A program made the position numbers and the translations under genes. DNA of 64,000 bases from an uncultured Caulobacter sp. GTDB taxonomy: Bacteria > Pseudomonadota > Alphaproteobacteria > Caulobacterales > Caulobacteraceae. How positions within the stretch are numbered: position 1 is the first letter of the stretch; every line of letters starts with the position of its first letter. The stretch spans positions 51,859 through 115,858 of the forward strand of contig NZ_CAMQSF010000007.1 of assembly GCF_947036865.1 (NCBI RefSeq), in the 5' to 3' direction. Below are positions 20,341-29,600 of the stretch, one piece after another. The notes beneath the pieces were generated by a model. The model had not been told where the DNA came from, searched no databases, and saw nothing but the letters and a program-made list of their open reading frames with translations.

Positions 20341-20718
20341 TTATGCCTCGGGTTCGCCTTTTGGCGGCTCCCAAAGCTCAATCTTGACCCCCGCCGGATC
20401 GATAAGCCAGGCGAAACGCCCCATGCCGTCCTCGTCCTGGCGCCCCGTGGGCTCGACGCCCTCGGCGGCCGCCTTGGCCAGCACCCCGTCGATATCGTCG
20501 ACGATGAAATTGATCATGAACGGCGCCGTCGAGGGCGCGAAATACTGGCTGTCGGCGCCGAACAGCGACCAGGTGGTGGTGACGATGCGCGGCGCCTTGA
20601 ACACCGCCCCGCCCCACTTGTGGATGTCGAAGCCCAGAACGCGCGCATACCAGTCCCGCGCCGCCGCCGGATCCTCGGCCTTGTAGAACACACCGCCCAG
20701 TCCGAGCACCTTGGCCAT
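20341..20718 (-). CDS. VOC superfamily (glyoxalase/bleomycin-resistance fold) protein
   Basis: This 125-residue protein has the two beta-alpha-beta-beta-beta units of the VOC fold: FYKAEDPAAARDWYARVLGF at the start and FAWLIDPAGVKIELWEPP at the end. The terminal Glu in KIELWEP matches the usual second metal ligand, but the first unit has a Gly/Val where a His ligand is common (LGGVFY), so metal binding may be altered. GGAGG lies 7 bases before the ATG at 20718. It is followed by the methionine operon on the same strand after 43 bp, which is room only for the operator. The substrate is unknown. Confidence 0.85.
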   Translation of the reverse strand: MAKVLGLGGVFYKAEDPAAARDWYARVLGFDIHKWGGAVFKAPRIVTTTWSLFGADSQYFAPSTAPFMINFIVDDIDGVLAKAAAEGVEPTGRQDEDGMGRFAWLIDPAGVKIELWEPPKGEPEA

Positions 20719-20775
20719 TTTCACGCCTCCCAACGCTGCGACCCTGAAAGCCTAGCAAGGTTTCGAGGCCCCGCC

Positions 20776-21171
20776 ATGCTTCTTGCCGCGTTGATGCTGC
20801 TTTCCGCGCCGAACTGCCTGCCTCATGCGGGTCCACAACGCCTCGAGGGCGTGCTGGTCGCCCGCACCTTCCCCGGGCCGCCCAACTTCGAGTCGATCAA
20901 GGACGGCGATCGGCCCGAGCGCTACTGGCTGCTGCGCCTGGCCCGCCCGATCTGCGTGGCGGACGACCCGAACGATCCCGAGACCGGCGGGGGCGCGCGA
21001 GACGTGCGCGAGATCCAGCTTATCCTGTCGCCCGAGGACTTCGCCCGCTATCGTCCGCTGATGGGCAAGCCGATCGTCGCCCAGGGCGACTTCATGAGCC
21101 CGATCAGCGGTCACCATCATACGTCGATCCTGCTGGAAGGCGTGACCCTGGCCCGCCGGCCTCAAGGCTGA
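20776..21171 (+). CDS. DUF4431-like exported protein
   Basis: This 131-residue protein begins with a short hydrophobic signal (MLLAALMLLSAPNC) and may be a lipoprotein, since a Cys follows, though the lipobox is weak. The body has the pattern GVLVARTFPGPPNFESIKDGD, then ERYWLLRLARPICV and a GDFMSPISGHHHT segment, which I associate with DUF4431. That family is uncharacterised. GAGG is 8 bases upstream of the ATG. It is divergent from the VOC gene with 57 bp between starts and converges on the HxlR gene with a 10-bp overlap. Confidence 0.75.
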   Translation: MLLAALMLLSAPNCLPHAGPQRLEGVLVARTFPGPPNFESIKDGDRPERYWLLRLARPICVADDPNDPETGGGARDVREIQLILSPEDFARYRPLMGKPIVAQGDFMSPISGHHHTSILLEGVTLARRPQG

Positions 21172-21515
21172 AGCGAGTCGGCCCAGGCCTCGGACCAGGC
21201 CATCAGCGGCCAAAGGGCGACGATCAGCTCGGCGCCCCGCGCGCTCAGCCGATAACCGCCATCGGCGGTCACGACGTCGGCGGCGCGCAGTTCGGCCAGG
21301 CGCGTATTCAGCGTGCCGGGCGGCAGCCCCGCCGCCGCCAGGAGCGCCCTGAAGGTCAGCACGCGACCCTCGCGCAATTCCCAGACAATGCGCAGCGCGC
21401 CGCGCCGCCCCAGGAGATCCAGCGCCGCCATGATCGGCTTGCCGGTCTCCGACCCCCGCACGACGCGCCCAGGAAGAGGCGCTTCAATTTTTGTAGCGTC
21501 GTCACGGTCCTTCAT
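21162..21515 (-). CDS. HxlR-family transcriptional regulator
   Basis: This 117-residue winged-helix protein follows the HxlR pattern: PIMAALDLLGRRGALRIVWEL in place of the more usual GGKW, then FRALLAAAGLPPGTLNTRLAELRA as the recognition region, and a wing YRLSARG. The N-terminal Cys common in redox-sensing HxlR proteins is absent when the start is placed at 21515. The longer form from 21536 would contain a Cys but would span the divergent promoter. It is divergent from the CMD-family gene, which it probably controls through the site at 21515-21533. Confidence 0.85.
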   Translation of the reverse strand: MKDRDDATKIEAPLPGRVVRGSETGKPIMAALDLLGRRGALRIVWELREGRVLTFRALLAAAGLPPGTLNTRLAELRAADVVTADGGYRLSARGAELIVALWPLMAWSEAWADSLQP

Positions 21516-21533
21516 GATACAAATTCTGTAGCA
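21515..21533. promoter_or_regulatory. Putative HxlR operator
   Basis: TGATACAAATTCTGTAGCA is an imperfect 19-bp palindrome with core TACA-N5-TGTA. It lies in the 32-bp gap between the divergent HxlR and CMD-family start codons, overlapping the HxlR start. It is AT-rich against a GC-rich background. Confidence 0.55.
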
Positions 21534-21547
21534 CAAAGGAGGACGGG

Positions 21548-22093
21548 ATGTCGCCGAGGATCGAACCCGCGAAGGCGCCCTATGCTCCCAGCGTCGCGCG
21601 GACGCTGGAGCGCCTGAAGACGCCCGGCGACCAGGCGCTGTCGCTGTTCCGAACCCTGGCCCGGGACGAGCGGCTGTTCGCCCGGTTCACCGGCGCGGGC
21701 CTGCTGGACAAAGGTCATCTGACCCTGCGGGAGCGCGAGATCGTCATCCACCGTGTCTGCGCCCTGAACGGCTGCGGCTACGAGTGGGGCGTGCACGCGG
21801 CGATCTTCGCGGCGGCGGCCGGGCTCGACGCCGAACAGCTGGCGGCCACGGTCGAGCCCGGCGTCGCCTCCTGCTGGGGGCCGCGCGAGGCGCTGCTGAT
21901 CGCCTTCTGCGACGCGGTGAACGCCCGCGCCGATATCGACGACGACCTGTGGCGCCGGCTCGCCGAGGCCTTCTCCGAGGAAGCCCGCATCGAACTGATG
22001 ATGCTGGCGGGCTTCTACCGCACCGTCAGCCTGCTCGCGAACGGCCTGCGTCTGGAGCCCGAGCCGTTCGCGACGCCGTTTCCGGCCGGTTAG
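21548..22093 (+). CDS. Carboxymuconolactone decarboxylase family protein
   Basis: This 181-residue all-helical protein carries the CMD/AhpD-like core LTLREREIVIHRVCALNGCGYEWGVH. The AhpD CxxC pair is not conserved; only Cys-His (CGYEWGVH) remains, so peroxidase activity with a redox pair is unlikely. Such proteins include lactone decarboxylases and alkylhydroperoxidase-like proteins of unknown role. AAAGGAGG lies just upstream of the ATG. It is divergent from the HxlR gene, a common regulator-target arrangement. Confidence 0.85.
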   Translation: MSPRIEPAKAPYAPSVARTLERLKTPGDQALSLFRTLARDERLFARFTGAGLLDKGHLTLREREIVIHRVCALNGCGYEWGVHAAIFAAAAGLDAEQLAATVEPGVASCWGPREALLIAFCDAVNARADIDDDLWRRLAEAFSEEARIELMMLAGFYRTVSLLANGLRLEPEPFATPFPAG

Positions 22094-24258
22094 GAGCCGT
22101 AGTCCAGGCTCGGCGCCTTCTTGGCCTTGCCGCCCAGGGCATAGGAGAAGCCGACCGTGATCCGGTGCGGGTCGTAGACGTACTCGCCGCGCTGCATGAG
22201 GCCGGGCTGATCAATGAAGTCTCGCACGCGCCACCCCGTCTTGAAGACGTCGCGCATGCTGGCCACCAGGAACAGCCGGTCGTTGATCTTGCGCCGATAG
22301 CCGAGATTGAGCCGGCCGTAAGGAAGCCCGTAGCCTTGAGGCGTCAGTCGCCTGGCGCGAATGACGAGGTTGAACTGGAGAAGGTCGTCGGCGGTGATCT
22401 GGCTGTTCAGATTGAGCTTGCCGCCGATCAGCACCGCGGAACGCTTGGGGCCGACGGCGAGGCTGGTCGGATCGATCTCGACATAGGTCGCCGTCGCGCT
22501 GAGCGTATAGGTCAGCTTCGGCGCAAGGCGTCCGCCCGACGAGAGCTCGAGGCCGGCGCTGCGCTTGCGTCCGAGGTTCTCCTTGGTCGACAGCAGCACG
22601 CCGCCATCCAGCGGCGTGACGATGTCGGTGACGGTGTCGCGGATGTCGCGAAGGAAAAGGGTCGCCAGCCGATAGGTAGGGCCGTCCCGATACTCGTAGG
22701 AGACCTCGTAACTGCGGGTGAGCTCCGGCCCGAGGTTCGGATTGCCGGCCGTGACGGCGAGCGCGCCGTCGCGACTGGGAAAGGGGTTGAGGTCGTCGGG
22801 GTCCGGGCGCTCGATCCTCTCGGCGTAGCTGGCCCTCAGGCGCGTCTTGTCGTCCAGCCCATAGTCCAGATAGAGCGACGGAAAGGCGCGCGTTTCGCTG
22901 TTTCGCCGCACGCCGCCCAGGGTCAGCTGTTCGGTCCTGACGCGGGCGTGCTCGACCCGCAAGCCGATCTGAGCGGTCAGCTTGCCGAACGGCCGCTCCG
23001 CCGTCGCATAGGCCGCCGACACCACCCGACCATAGCGAAAGCGGTTGGTCAGGCCGGGATCCAGCGTCGCCATAGCGGCGTTGGCGCCCCGCGCGCCGCT
23101 GTTCTCGTAAAGATAACCGTCGTCCTCGACCTGACCGCCGGCGGTCAGCTTGGCGTCCTTCGGCAGCGGCTTGCGATAGTCGACCGAGAGGCGCGTCAGG
23201 GTCTGGTGCTGATCGAAGTCGAAGGCCTCGTAGGCGCCGGTCGAGGGCGCGCCCAGGCTGTAGGCGAACGGCTGGCGGTCCTTGTTGATCGTCGATCCCC
23301 GCACCGCCGCGATGGTCAGGTCGTGATCCTCGCCCGAGAACCGTCGGACCAGCTGAGTGTCGATCTCGTCGTCATGGACCCAATTGGTCCGCCGGCCCTC
23401 GCGCGCGGAGCGACGCTCACCGACCGGCGAGCGGACCACGAAGTCATCGGTGGGATGGCTGGTGAAATCCATCTCCATCGCATGCGCCTCGGCCGACAAC
23501 TTGGTGCGCGGGTCGAGGTCGTAATCGGCCGAGACATGCGCCGTGACGGTCTCAGTCACCGGGCGGGCGCGGCGGACGTTGTCGCTTTCGACGCCGCCGG
23601 ACAGAACCCGATGATTGCTGATCCGGATCGTGCGCACGTCGCGTTGCGCGCTGAGATCGGCGTTCAGCGACAGCTTGCCGGTGTTGTAGCCGATGGCCGC
23701 GCTGGCGCTGGCGTCGCTCTTGTTGCTCGCGCTGGCTTGAAGCGTGCCCGTCCGCCCCGCGCCCTTCGTCTTCTTGCTGATCAGGTTGATGATGCCGCCA
23801 GAGCCATTGGCGTCGAACGCGGCCGAGGGGTTGGTGATGATCTCGACCCGCGCGTACTGACTGGCGGGCAGCTGCTGCAGGGCCGCCGCCCGGCCGGCGC
23901 CCTTGAAGAGGCCGGAGGGCTTGCCGTCGACCAGGATGGTGACGTTCGAGTCGCCGCGCAGCGACAGGTTCCCCTGGGTGTCCACCTCGACCGACGGCAG
24001 GTTCCCCAGCGCGTCGCCGATCGAACCCGTCGTCGCTTGCAGGTCACCGGAAAGGCTGTAGCTGCGGCGGTCGATGCTGGCCCGCACGCCGTCCGTGGAA
24101 GGCGCGGAGACCACCACGCCCTCCACGCTGTTCGGCGCGGTCGAATTGGAGGGCGGCGGACTGGACTGGGCCGGCGTGGGCGGCGGCGGGGTTGGCGCGG
24201 TCGCCTGGACCTCGGCGTACGCGAAGGCCATCACGGACAGGCCAAACGAAACCACCAT
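22090..24258 (-). CDS. TonB-dependent receptor / outer-membrane beta-barrel protein
   Basis: This protein of about 722 residues has a signal peptide (MVVSFGLSVMAFAYAEVQA), a Pro/Ser linker, a plug domain at about residues 55-160 (SIGDALGNLPSVEVDTQG, LSLRGDSNVTILVDG, VEIITNPSAAFDANGSGGII), then a barrel ending RITVGFSYALGG. It resembles the outer-membrane barrel branch of TonB receptors with short plugs. The open frame extends upstream across the dehydrogenase gene, but 24258 is the first ATG giving a signal peptide. No TonB box is obvious. The final residue is not the aromatic residue usual for BAM recognition, because the chain ends KAPSLDYGS. The substrate is unknown. Confidence 0.85.
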   Translation of the reverse strand: MVVSFGLSVMAFAYAEVQATAPTPPPPTPAQSSPPPSNSTAPNSVEGVVVSAPSTDGVRASIDRRSYSLSGDLQATTGSIGDALGNLPSVEVDTQGNLSLRGDSNVTILVDGKPSGLFKGAGRAAALQQLPASQYARVEIITNPSAAFDANGSGGIINLISKKTKGAGRTGTLQASASNKSDASASAAIGYNTGKLSLNADLSAQRDVRTIRISNHRVLSGGVESDNVRRARPVTETVTAHVSADYDLDPRTKLSAEAHAMEMDFTSHPTDDFVVRSPVGERRSAREGRRTNWVHDDEIDTQLVRRFSGEDHDLTIAAVRGSTINKDRQPFAYSLGAPSTGAYEAFDFDQHQTLTRLSVDYRKPLPKDAKLTAGGQVEDDGYLYENSGARGANAAMATLDPGLTNRFRYGRVVSAAYATAERPFGKLTAQIGLRVEHARVRTEQLTLGGVRRNSETRAFPSLYLDYGLDDKTRLRASYAERIERPDPDDLNPFPSRDGALAVTAGNPNLGPELTRSYEVSYEYRDGPTYRLATLFLRDIRDTVTDIVTPLDGGVLLSTKENLGRKRSAGLELSSGGRLAPKLTYTLSATATYVEIDPTSLAVGPKRSAVLIGGKLNLNSQITADDLLQFNLVIRARRLTPQGYGLPYGRLNLGYRRKINDRLFLVASMRDVFKTGWRVRDFIDQPGLMQRGEYVYDPHRITVGFSYALGGKAKKAPSLDYGS

Positions 24259-24329
24259 CTCGACCTGTCGCTTAAGCTGAACGCCAACAACCTCGGCGAT
24301 AAAGCTTCGCCGCCCGGTGTCAAGCGCTC

Positions 24330-25289
24330 CTAGGCCGCCACTGGCGAGGCCAGCGGCTCGCCGTGGAAGTAGCGGCGCAGGTTCTCCAGGGTCAGGTTGA
24401 CCATGGCCGGGATGCTGTCGAGGGTCGCGCCGGCGGTGTGCGGCGTGAGCACCGTGTGGGGCACGCCGGCCCAGCGGGCCGGCGGGGTCGGCTCCTGTTC
24501 GTAGACGTCGAGGGCGGCCATGCCCAGGGTCCCCGCCTTCAGCGCGGCGATCAGGGCGTCCTCGTCGATCAGCGAGCCGCGCCCGACATTGACGATCAGG
24601 CCCTGGGGCCCGACCGCCTCGATGACCGCCTTGTCGATCATGTGGCGGTTGCTGGCGTCGGGCCGGGCGCAGACGACCAGCACGTCGCTGTCGCGCGCCA
24701 GGGCCATCAGGCTTTCGGCGCGGCGATAGTCGCTGTCCTTCGGACGCGGCCCCCACCAGGCGATCTTCATCTCGAAGGCCGCGAGGCGGCGGGCCACGGC
24801 CTCGCCGATGTGGCCCAGGCCGACGATGCCGGCCTTGCGGCCGCGCAGGCCGTGGCGCGGCGCCATGCGCTCGGCGTGGGTCCAGTGGCCGGAGCGCAGG
24901 CGCTGGTCGCCCTCGACGATGCCGCGCCAGGCGGCCAGCACCAGGCCCACCGCGTGATCGGCGACGTCGGCGGCGTTCAGGCCCGTGGAATGGGTGACGG
25001 CGATGCCGTGCGCCTTGCACCACGGCACGTCGACCCCGTCATAGCCGACGCTGACACAGGCGATCAGGCCCAGGCGCGGCATCTCCGACAGCATGTCGCG
25101 CGACAGGGCGAACTCGCCGGCGTGGACGATGGCCCGCACCTGGCGTCCGGGCCCTTCGAGAAACGCCATCCGGTCCGCGTGGTCCCAAAGCCGATGGACG
25201 GTGTAGGCGCCCTCGAGCAAGGGCTGCAGCGGCATCAGCATCTCGTGCGAGAGCAGGACGTGCGGCTTGTCCACGGGCGTCTGCGGCAT
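24330..25289 (-). CDS. D-isomer-specific 2-hydroxyacid dehydrogenase
   Basis: This 319-residue NAD(P)-dependent enzyme has the family layout: a catalytic N-terminal part and a Rossmann domain with GIVGLGHIGEAVARRL. The catalytic Arg is in NVGRGSLIDEDAL, the Glu in DVYEQEP and the His in LTPHTAGATLDS. It resembles glyoxylate/hydroxypyruvate reductases (GhrB-like) more than D-lactate dehydrogenases, but the substrate is inferred only at that level. GGAGG lies 6 bases before the ATG at 25289, which is preferred over one at 25379 inside the terminator region. Confidence 0.9.
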   Translation of the reverse strand: MPQTPVDKPHVLLSHEMLMPLQPLLEGAYTVHRLWDHADRMAFLEGPGRQVRAIVHAGEFALSRDMLSEMPRLGLIACVSVGYDGVDVPWCKAHGIAVTHSTGLNAADVADHAVGLVLAAWRGIVEGDQRLRSGHWTHAERMAPRHGLRGRKAGIVGLGHIGEAVARRLAAFEMKIAWWGPRPKDSDYRRAESLMALARDSDVLVVCARPDASNRHMIDKAVIEAVGPQGLIVNVGRGSLIDEDALIAALKAGTLGMAALDVYEQEPTPPARWAGVPHTVLTPHTAGATLDSIPAMVNLTLENLRRYFHGEPLASPVAA

Positions 25290-25345
25290 GGGTGTCCTCC
25301 GTAATGTAGGCTGCTCTTGCCGCCTGTTGCCCGCAGCTAAGCAAC

Positions 25346-25376
25346 GAAAAAGGCCCGCCGCTAGCGGACGGGCCTT
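25346..25376 (-). terminator. Rho-independent terminator of the PfpI gene
   Basis: On the minus strand AAGGCCCGTCCGCTAGCG pairs back to CGGCGGGCCTT and is followed by TTTTTC. It starts 25 bp after the PfpI stop codon at 25402. Confidence 0.8.
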
Positions 25377-25401
25377 CACGGTCTGGTGACGTGGATCGCC
25401 G

Positions 25402-25953
25402 TTAGTGACGCCCCTCGGCGAACTCCTCGATCATCTTGGCGCAGAAGGCCGGCAGGTCGTCGGGCTTGCGCGAGGTGACCAGGCCGTCGTCGACCACCAC
25501 CTCGCGGTCGACCCAGTTGGCGCCGGCGTTCTTCAGGTCGGTCTCCAGCGACGGCCACGAGGTCATCTCCCGGCCCTCGACCGCTCCGGCGTTGATCAGG
25601 GTCCAGGGGCCATGGCAGATCGCGGCGATCGGCTTCTTCTCGCTGACGAAGTGCCGGATGAAGTCGATGGCCTTGGGCTCAAGCCGCAGGGCGTCGGGGT
25701 TGATCACCCCGCCCGGCAGCATGATGGCGTCGTAGGTCGAGGGATCGGCGGCGCTGAGCTCACGGTCGACCGGCACGGCGCGGCCCTTGTCGTGATGTTC
25801 CCAGCCCTGGATCTCGCCCGCCTTTGGCGAGACGATCTCGACCTGGGCGCCGGCGGCCTTCAAAGCCTCGACGGGCTTTTCCAGTTCGGATTGCTCGAAG
25901 CCGTCGGTGGCGAGCACGGCGACCTTGCGGCCGGACAGGGTTTGATCGGTCAT
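25402..25953 (-). CDS. DJ-1/PfpI family protein (type 1 glutamine amidotransferase-like)
   Basis: This 183-residue cytosolic protein has the PfpI/YhbO pattern, with GRKVAVLATDGFEQSELEKP at the N-terminus and the nucleophile elbow AAICHGPWTL with Cys-His adjacent near residue 110. Family members are described as glyoxalase III/deglycase or stress proteins. A GGAAC-N17-GGTT sequence on the same strand 37-62 bp upstream resembles an EcfG/SigT stress promoter, which would fit. An in-frame ATG at 26055 is rejected because it adds a non-homologous leader across that promoter. Confidence 0.88.
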   Translation of the reverse strand: MTDQTLSGRKVAVLATDGFEQSELEKPVEALKAAGAQVEIVSPKAGEIQGWEHHDKGRAVPVDRELSAADPSTYDAIMLPGGVINPDALRLEPKAIDFIRHFVSEKKPIAAICHGPWTLINAGAVEGREMTSWPSLETDLKNAGANWVDREVVVDDGLVTSRKPDDLPAFCAKMIEEFAEGRH

Positions 25954-25989
25954 GGGATATGTCCTCGTGGCGGGATGGCGCCCGCCAAG

Positions 25990-26015
25990 AACCCGGGGCT
26001 TCGGACGACGGTTCC
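25990..26015 (-). promoter_or_regulatory. Possible EcfG/SigT-type promoter for the PfpI gene
   Basis: GGAAC (26015-26011) is followed after 17 bp by GGTT (25993-25990). The alphaproteobacterial general-stress consensus is GGAAC-N17/18-CGTT, so one base differs. The start codon lies 37 bp downstream. Confidence 0.4.
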
Positions 26016-26120
26016 CCGCCGCGAGCGTCGGTTCGCGCGGCCAAGCTGTGAACAACGCGCGCCGCCAAGGGTTTCACACGGTGGCGTCCCAGAAGGCGCG
26101 CCTCATTCGGAGAAACCTCC

Positions 26121-26600
26121 ATGTTGACCAAGACGCTCGCCGCGACCGCGGCGCTTTCGATGCTGGTGGCCGGCGGTTCGGCCCTGGCCCAGTCCCGATC
26201 GTCGGCCACGGCCGGCCCCAAGCAGCCGATCCCCTACTCCCAGCTGAACGCCTATATGAAGGCCTCGCCGAAGACGCGGGCCAGCCGCGACTGGTGGGCG
26301 GGCTCCGCCAGCACCGGCGCCTCGACCGACACCTCGGCGACGGTTCCGTCCTCGAACGGCGGGACGATGAGCGGATCGACGATGAGCGGCTCGACGACCG
26401 ACTCCTCGACGACTTCGTCCTCGTCGACCTCCACCGACAGCTCGGTGAATCCGTCCTCCTCGTCGTCGACGACGCCGCAAAGCATGCCGATGACGCCGCC
26501 GACGAACGCGACGCCGCAACCCGGCGACTCGACGACGATGTCCAATCAGCCGGGGTCGCCGTCGACCGCGCCGACGACCCCGCCGACCGAACCGAAGTAA
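26121..26600 (+). CDS. Exported Ser/Thr-rich low-complexity protein
   Basis: This 159-residue protein has a clear signal peptide ending GGSALAQ at about residue 24. Residues 25-60 are ordinary (IPYSQLNAYMKASPKTRASRDWW), and the rest is almost wholly Ser, Thr, Pro, Gly, Asn and Met. The DNA of that part holds near-tandem short repeats (ACGATGAGCGG followed by CTCGACGAC-type units), so the length probably varies between strains. GGAG lies upstream of the ATG. It is divergent from the PfpI gene. I cannot assign a function; an extended, unstructured envelope protein is the most likely form. Confidence 0.75.
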   Translation: MLTKTLAATAALSMLVAGGSALAQSRSSATAGPKQPIPYSQLNAYMKASPKTRASRDWWAGSASTGASTDTSATVPSSNGGTMSGSTMSGSTTDSSTTSSSSTSTDSSVNPSSSSSTTPQSMPMTPPTNATPQPGDSTTMSNQPGSPSTAPTTPPTEPK

Positions 26601-26637
26601 CCTGATCCTCCGGGGCGGCGCGCCGCCCCGGGGCCCG

Positions 26638-29600
26638 TCAGGCGCCGCCGAAGACGAAGTCGCCCTTGTAGTAGCCCTTGGCGGGATCGAGGATGTCGAT
26701 CGCGAATGGCGCCAAGCCGTCCGCCAGGTCCGTCAGCCACGCGTCGTTGGACCGGACCATGACGCCCAGATCGGCCTTCTGAGCCTCGGCCAGCAGCCAC
26801 CCGACCATCGCCGCCTTGGTCCCGATGCCGCCGGCGCCGTCGCCGCCATAGGCGGCGAAATAGTCGACGCGCGTGTCGATCAACGCGTGAATCTTGGCGT
26901 CGGTCGGCGCGGCGCCGAAGATGGTCTTGTAGGCTTCGCGCGTGGCGTCGAAGAGGCTCATCGAACCGTACTTGGCCAGGAAAGCGTCCTTGCCCTCGCC
27001 CAGCTTGCCCAGGTTGACGGCGAAATTGATGTAGCGGTTCTCCAGATTGAAGCTCTGGTAGTAGGCGCTGTTGAGGTTATTGGCGTTCGGCCCGGTCGGT
27101 GAAACCAGGTAGTCGATCCCGGCCTGCCCGGGGATCTTCCCGGTGAAGAACTCATAGGCCAGCGTGGCGACCGAGGTCGTTGCGCCGGCAGTCTTGATGA
27201 TTTCGGCGGTGACCTGGTCCGCGGTCAGCTGGCCAGCGCCCCACCGCTTGAACAGGTCCTCCAGCATCGCGGTCAGGGCCGCGCTGCTGGTGTAGGCCTG
27301 CCGCAGGATGGCGATCATCTCGTTCGAGATCTCGCTCGCCGAGGGGGTCGGGGCGAAGACGATGTTTTCGACATTGACCAGACGGTCGACGCCGTCCGGC
27401 GATCCGGTCCGCAGGTCGGTGACGGTCGTCGATCCGTCCGCGTTCTTGACCACGGAATAGTTCGACGCCCAGCTGGAGTAGACGGCCACGTCCTCGCCGT
27501 CGCCGCCGTCGATCACGTCGTTGCCCGCGCCGCCGATCAGCGTGTCGTTGCCGCCGCCGCCCGACAAGGTGTCGTCGCCCGCGCCGCCGTCGAGCGTGTT
27601 GACGCCGCTGTCGCCGGTCAGGACATCGGCGAAGGCCGAGCCCTTGAGGCCTTCGATCCCGTCCAGGAAATCAACGCCAGCCCCTCGGGTATTCTGCGGC
27701 GCGTCGGCCTTCGTCAGGTCGACCGTGACGCCGCTGGAGGCGGTCTCGTAGGACGCGATGTCGAAACCCGCGCCGCCGTAGATGATGTCGTCGCCGGCGT
27801 CTCCGCTCAGGATGTCGTCGCCGGCGTCGCCCGTGAGCGTGTCGCCGCCAGCGCCGCCGCGCACGATGTCGTTGCCCGCGCCGGCGATGATCAGATTGGC
27901 GCCGGCGTCTCCGATCAGGGTGTCGCTGAACGCCGAACCGAACAGGTTCTCCAGGCTGTTCAGCGTATCGACCCCCGCGCCCTTCGTGTCCTGCGCAGAG
28001 GTGAGGTTGAGATTGACGGTGACGCCGGTGATGGCGTCGCGATAGTCCGCCCAGTCGTTCCCGGCCCCGCCGTCCAGGCGATCGTTGCCGAGGCCGCCGG
28101 CCAGAACGTCGTTGCCGTTGTCGCCGAGCAGGATGTCGTCGCCCGCGCCGCCGGAGATCGTGTCATCGCCGTTGAAGCCTTCCAGACGGTCGGCGCCGCT
28201 GGTCCCGATCAGGGTGTCGGCGTTGTCCGTGCCCCCATCGGCCTTCAGGGTCGACAGATTGACCGACACGACGCTGGTGTCGCTGCTGATCACCATCCGC
28301 GCCCCGTCAGCGCTGACCAGCACCCGGTCGCCGAACCCCGCCGCATAGTAGCCCGATGGGCTGAGACCGACATCGACCCCGAGCGAATAGACCTGCTCCA
28401 GGGCCCAGCTTCCGACCGAGAACCCCGTGGCGTACTGGAAGATCCGGTCCGTCGTGGCGTCGACCACGTAGAGGTGCTGCCCGTCGGCGCTGAAATCCAT
28501 GCCGAAGACGCCCGTCCCCAGTTCGGGATGCGTCTTGGCGATGTCGCCGATGAACTTCAGGGAGCCGTCATAGACATAGAGGCCGCCGGAGAACTGCGCG
28601 ACGAGATTTCCGTTGCCCGAGATGGCGGTGACGGCGTTGCCGTAGCCATAGACCCCGTCGGCGTACATGCCGTGGAAGGCGGTCTGCCGAGGGGCGCCGG
28701 CCGCATACATGTAAAGCGGACCATCGGAGCTGCTGTCGCTGAAAAGCACCTTGCTGTGGTCGTCGCTCGCCACCAGCCAGCCATAGAGGGTGTTGGGCGC
28801 GCTAAAGCCGGAAAACACGCCCGTCGCCAGGTCTAGCGTGATGGGCGCCGTGTCGCCCCAGAAGCCCGTCTGCCCGACGATCACCTTGTTATCGCTGGTG
28901 ACGGCCACATCGTAGAAGCCCGAGACGTAGCTGCCAGTCAGGGCGTAGTCCTTGACGAGACCCGTCTGGGTGTCCAGCACGTGGAGCTTGCTCGTGGCCG
29001 TCGAACCCGTGGCGCTGTTGGTCACGTTCTCGATCGCGCGGTCGGCGACGACGACGTACCGGCCGTCCGCCGACACGTCCATGCCCGCCAGCTGCGAGCC
29101 GACCTTCCACTTCGAGATTACGTCGCCCGTCGCGGTGTTCAGAGCCGCCAGATAGCCTTCGCGATTGGAGACATAGGTCGTCTTGCCATCGGGCGAGAGC
29201 ACGACATCGACGATCTGGCCGGTGGCGATGGTGTCGACGGCGCCCGTCGGCGCCACGTCCTTCACCGTCACGCTCGCGTCCGAAGAGGACAGCGTCACGG
29301 TCTTGTCGGTGAATTGCAGCTTTTCGACGTTCAGCAACGTGTCGGAGCCCTCGCCGCCCGTGGCGCGCAGGTCGCGCACCGTCCAGGTCCCGTTGGCGTT
29401 GCGCACCCAGCTATAGTTGGAAGACGCCGCGCCATAGATGGCCGTGTCCATGCCGCCGCCGCCGTCGATGACGTCGTCGCCCCCACCGCCCTGGAAGGTC
29501 TCATCCGCCGCGGTCCCCTGGAACACGTCGGCGAAGGCCGAGCCCCTCAGCCCCTCGATGCCGGTCAGCGTGTCCAGGCCATCCCCATGCGTGTTCTGAA

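Noticed and set aside
24259..25023. An upstream extension of the TonB receptor frame across the dehydrogenase gene
   Set aside because: It is out of frame with the 2-hydroxyacid dehydrogenase that clearly occupies this stretch, and a signal peptide starts at 24258.
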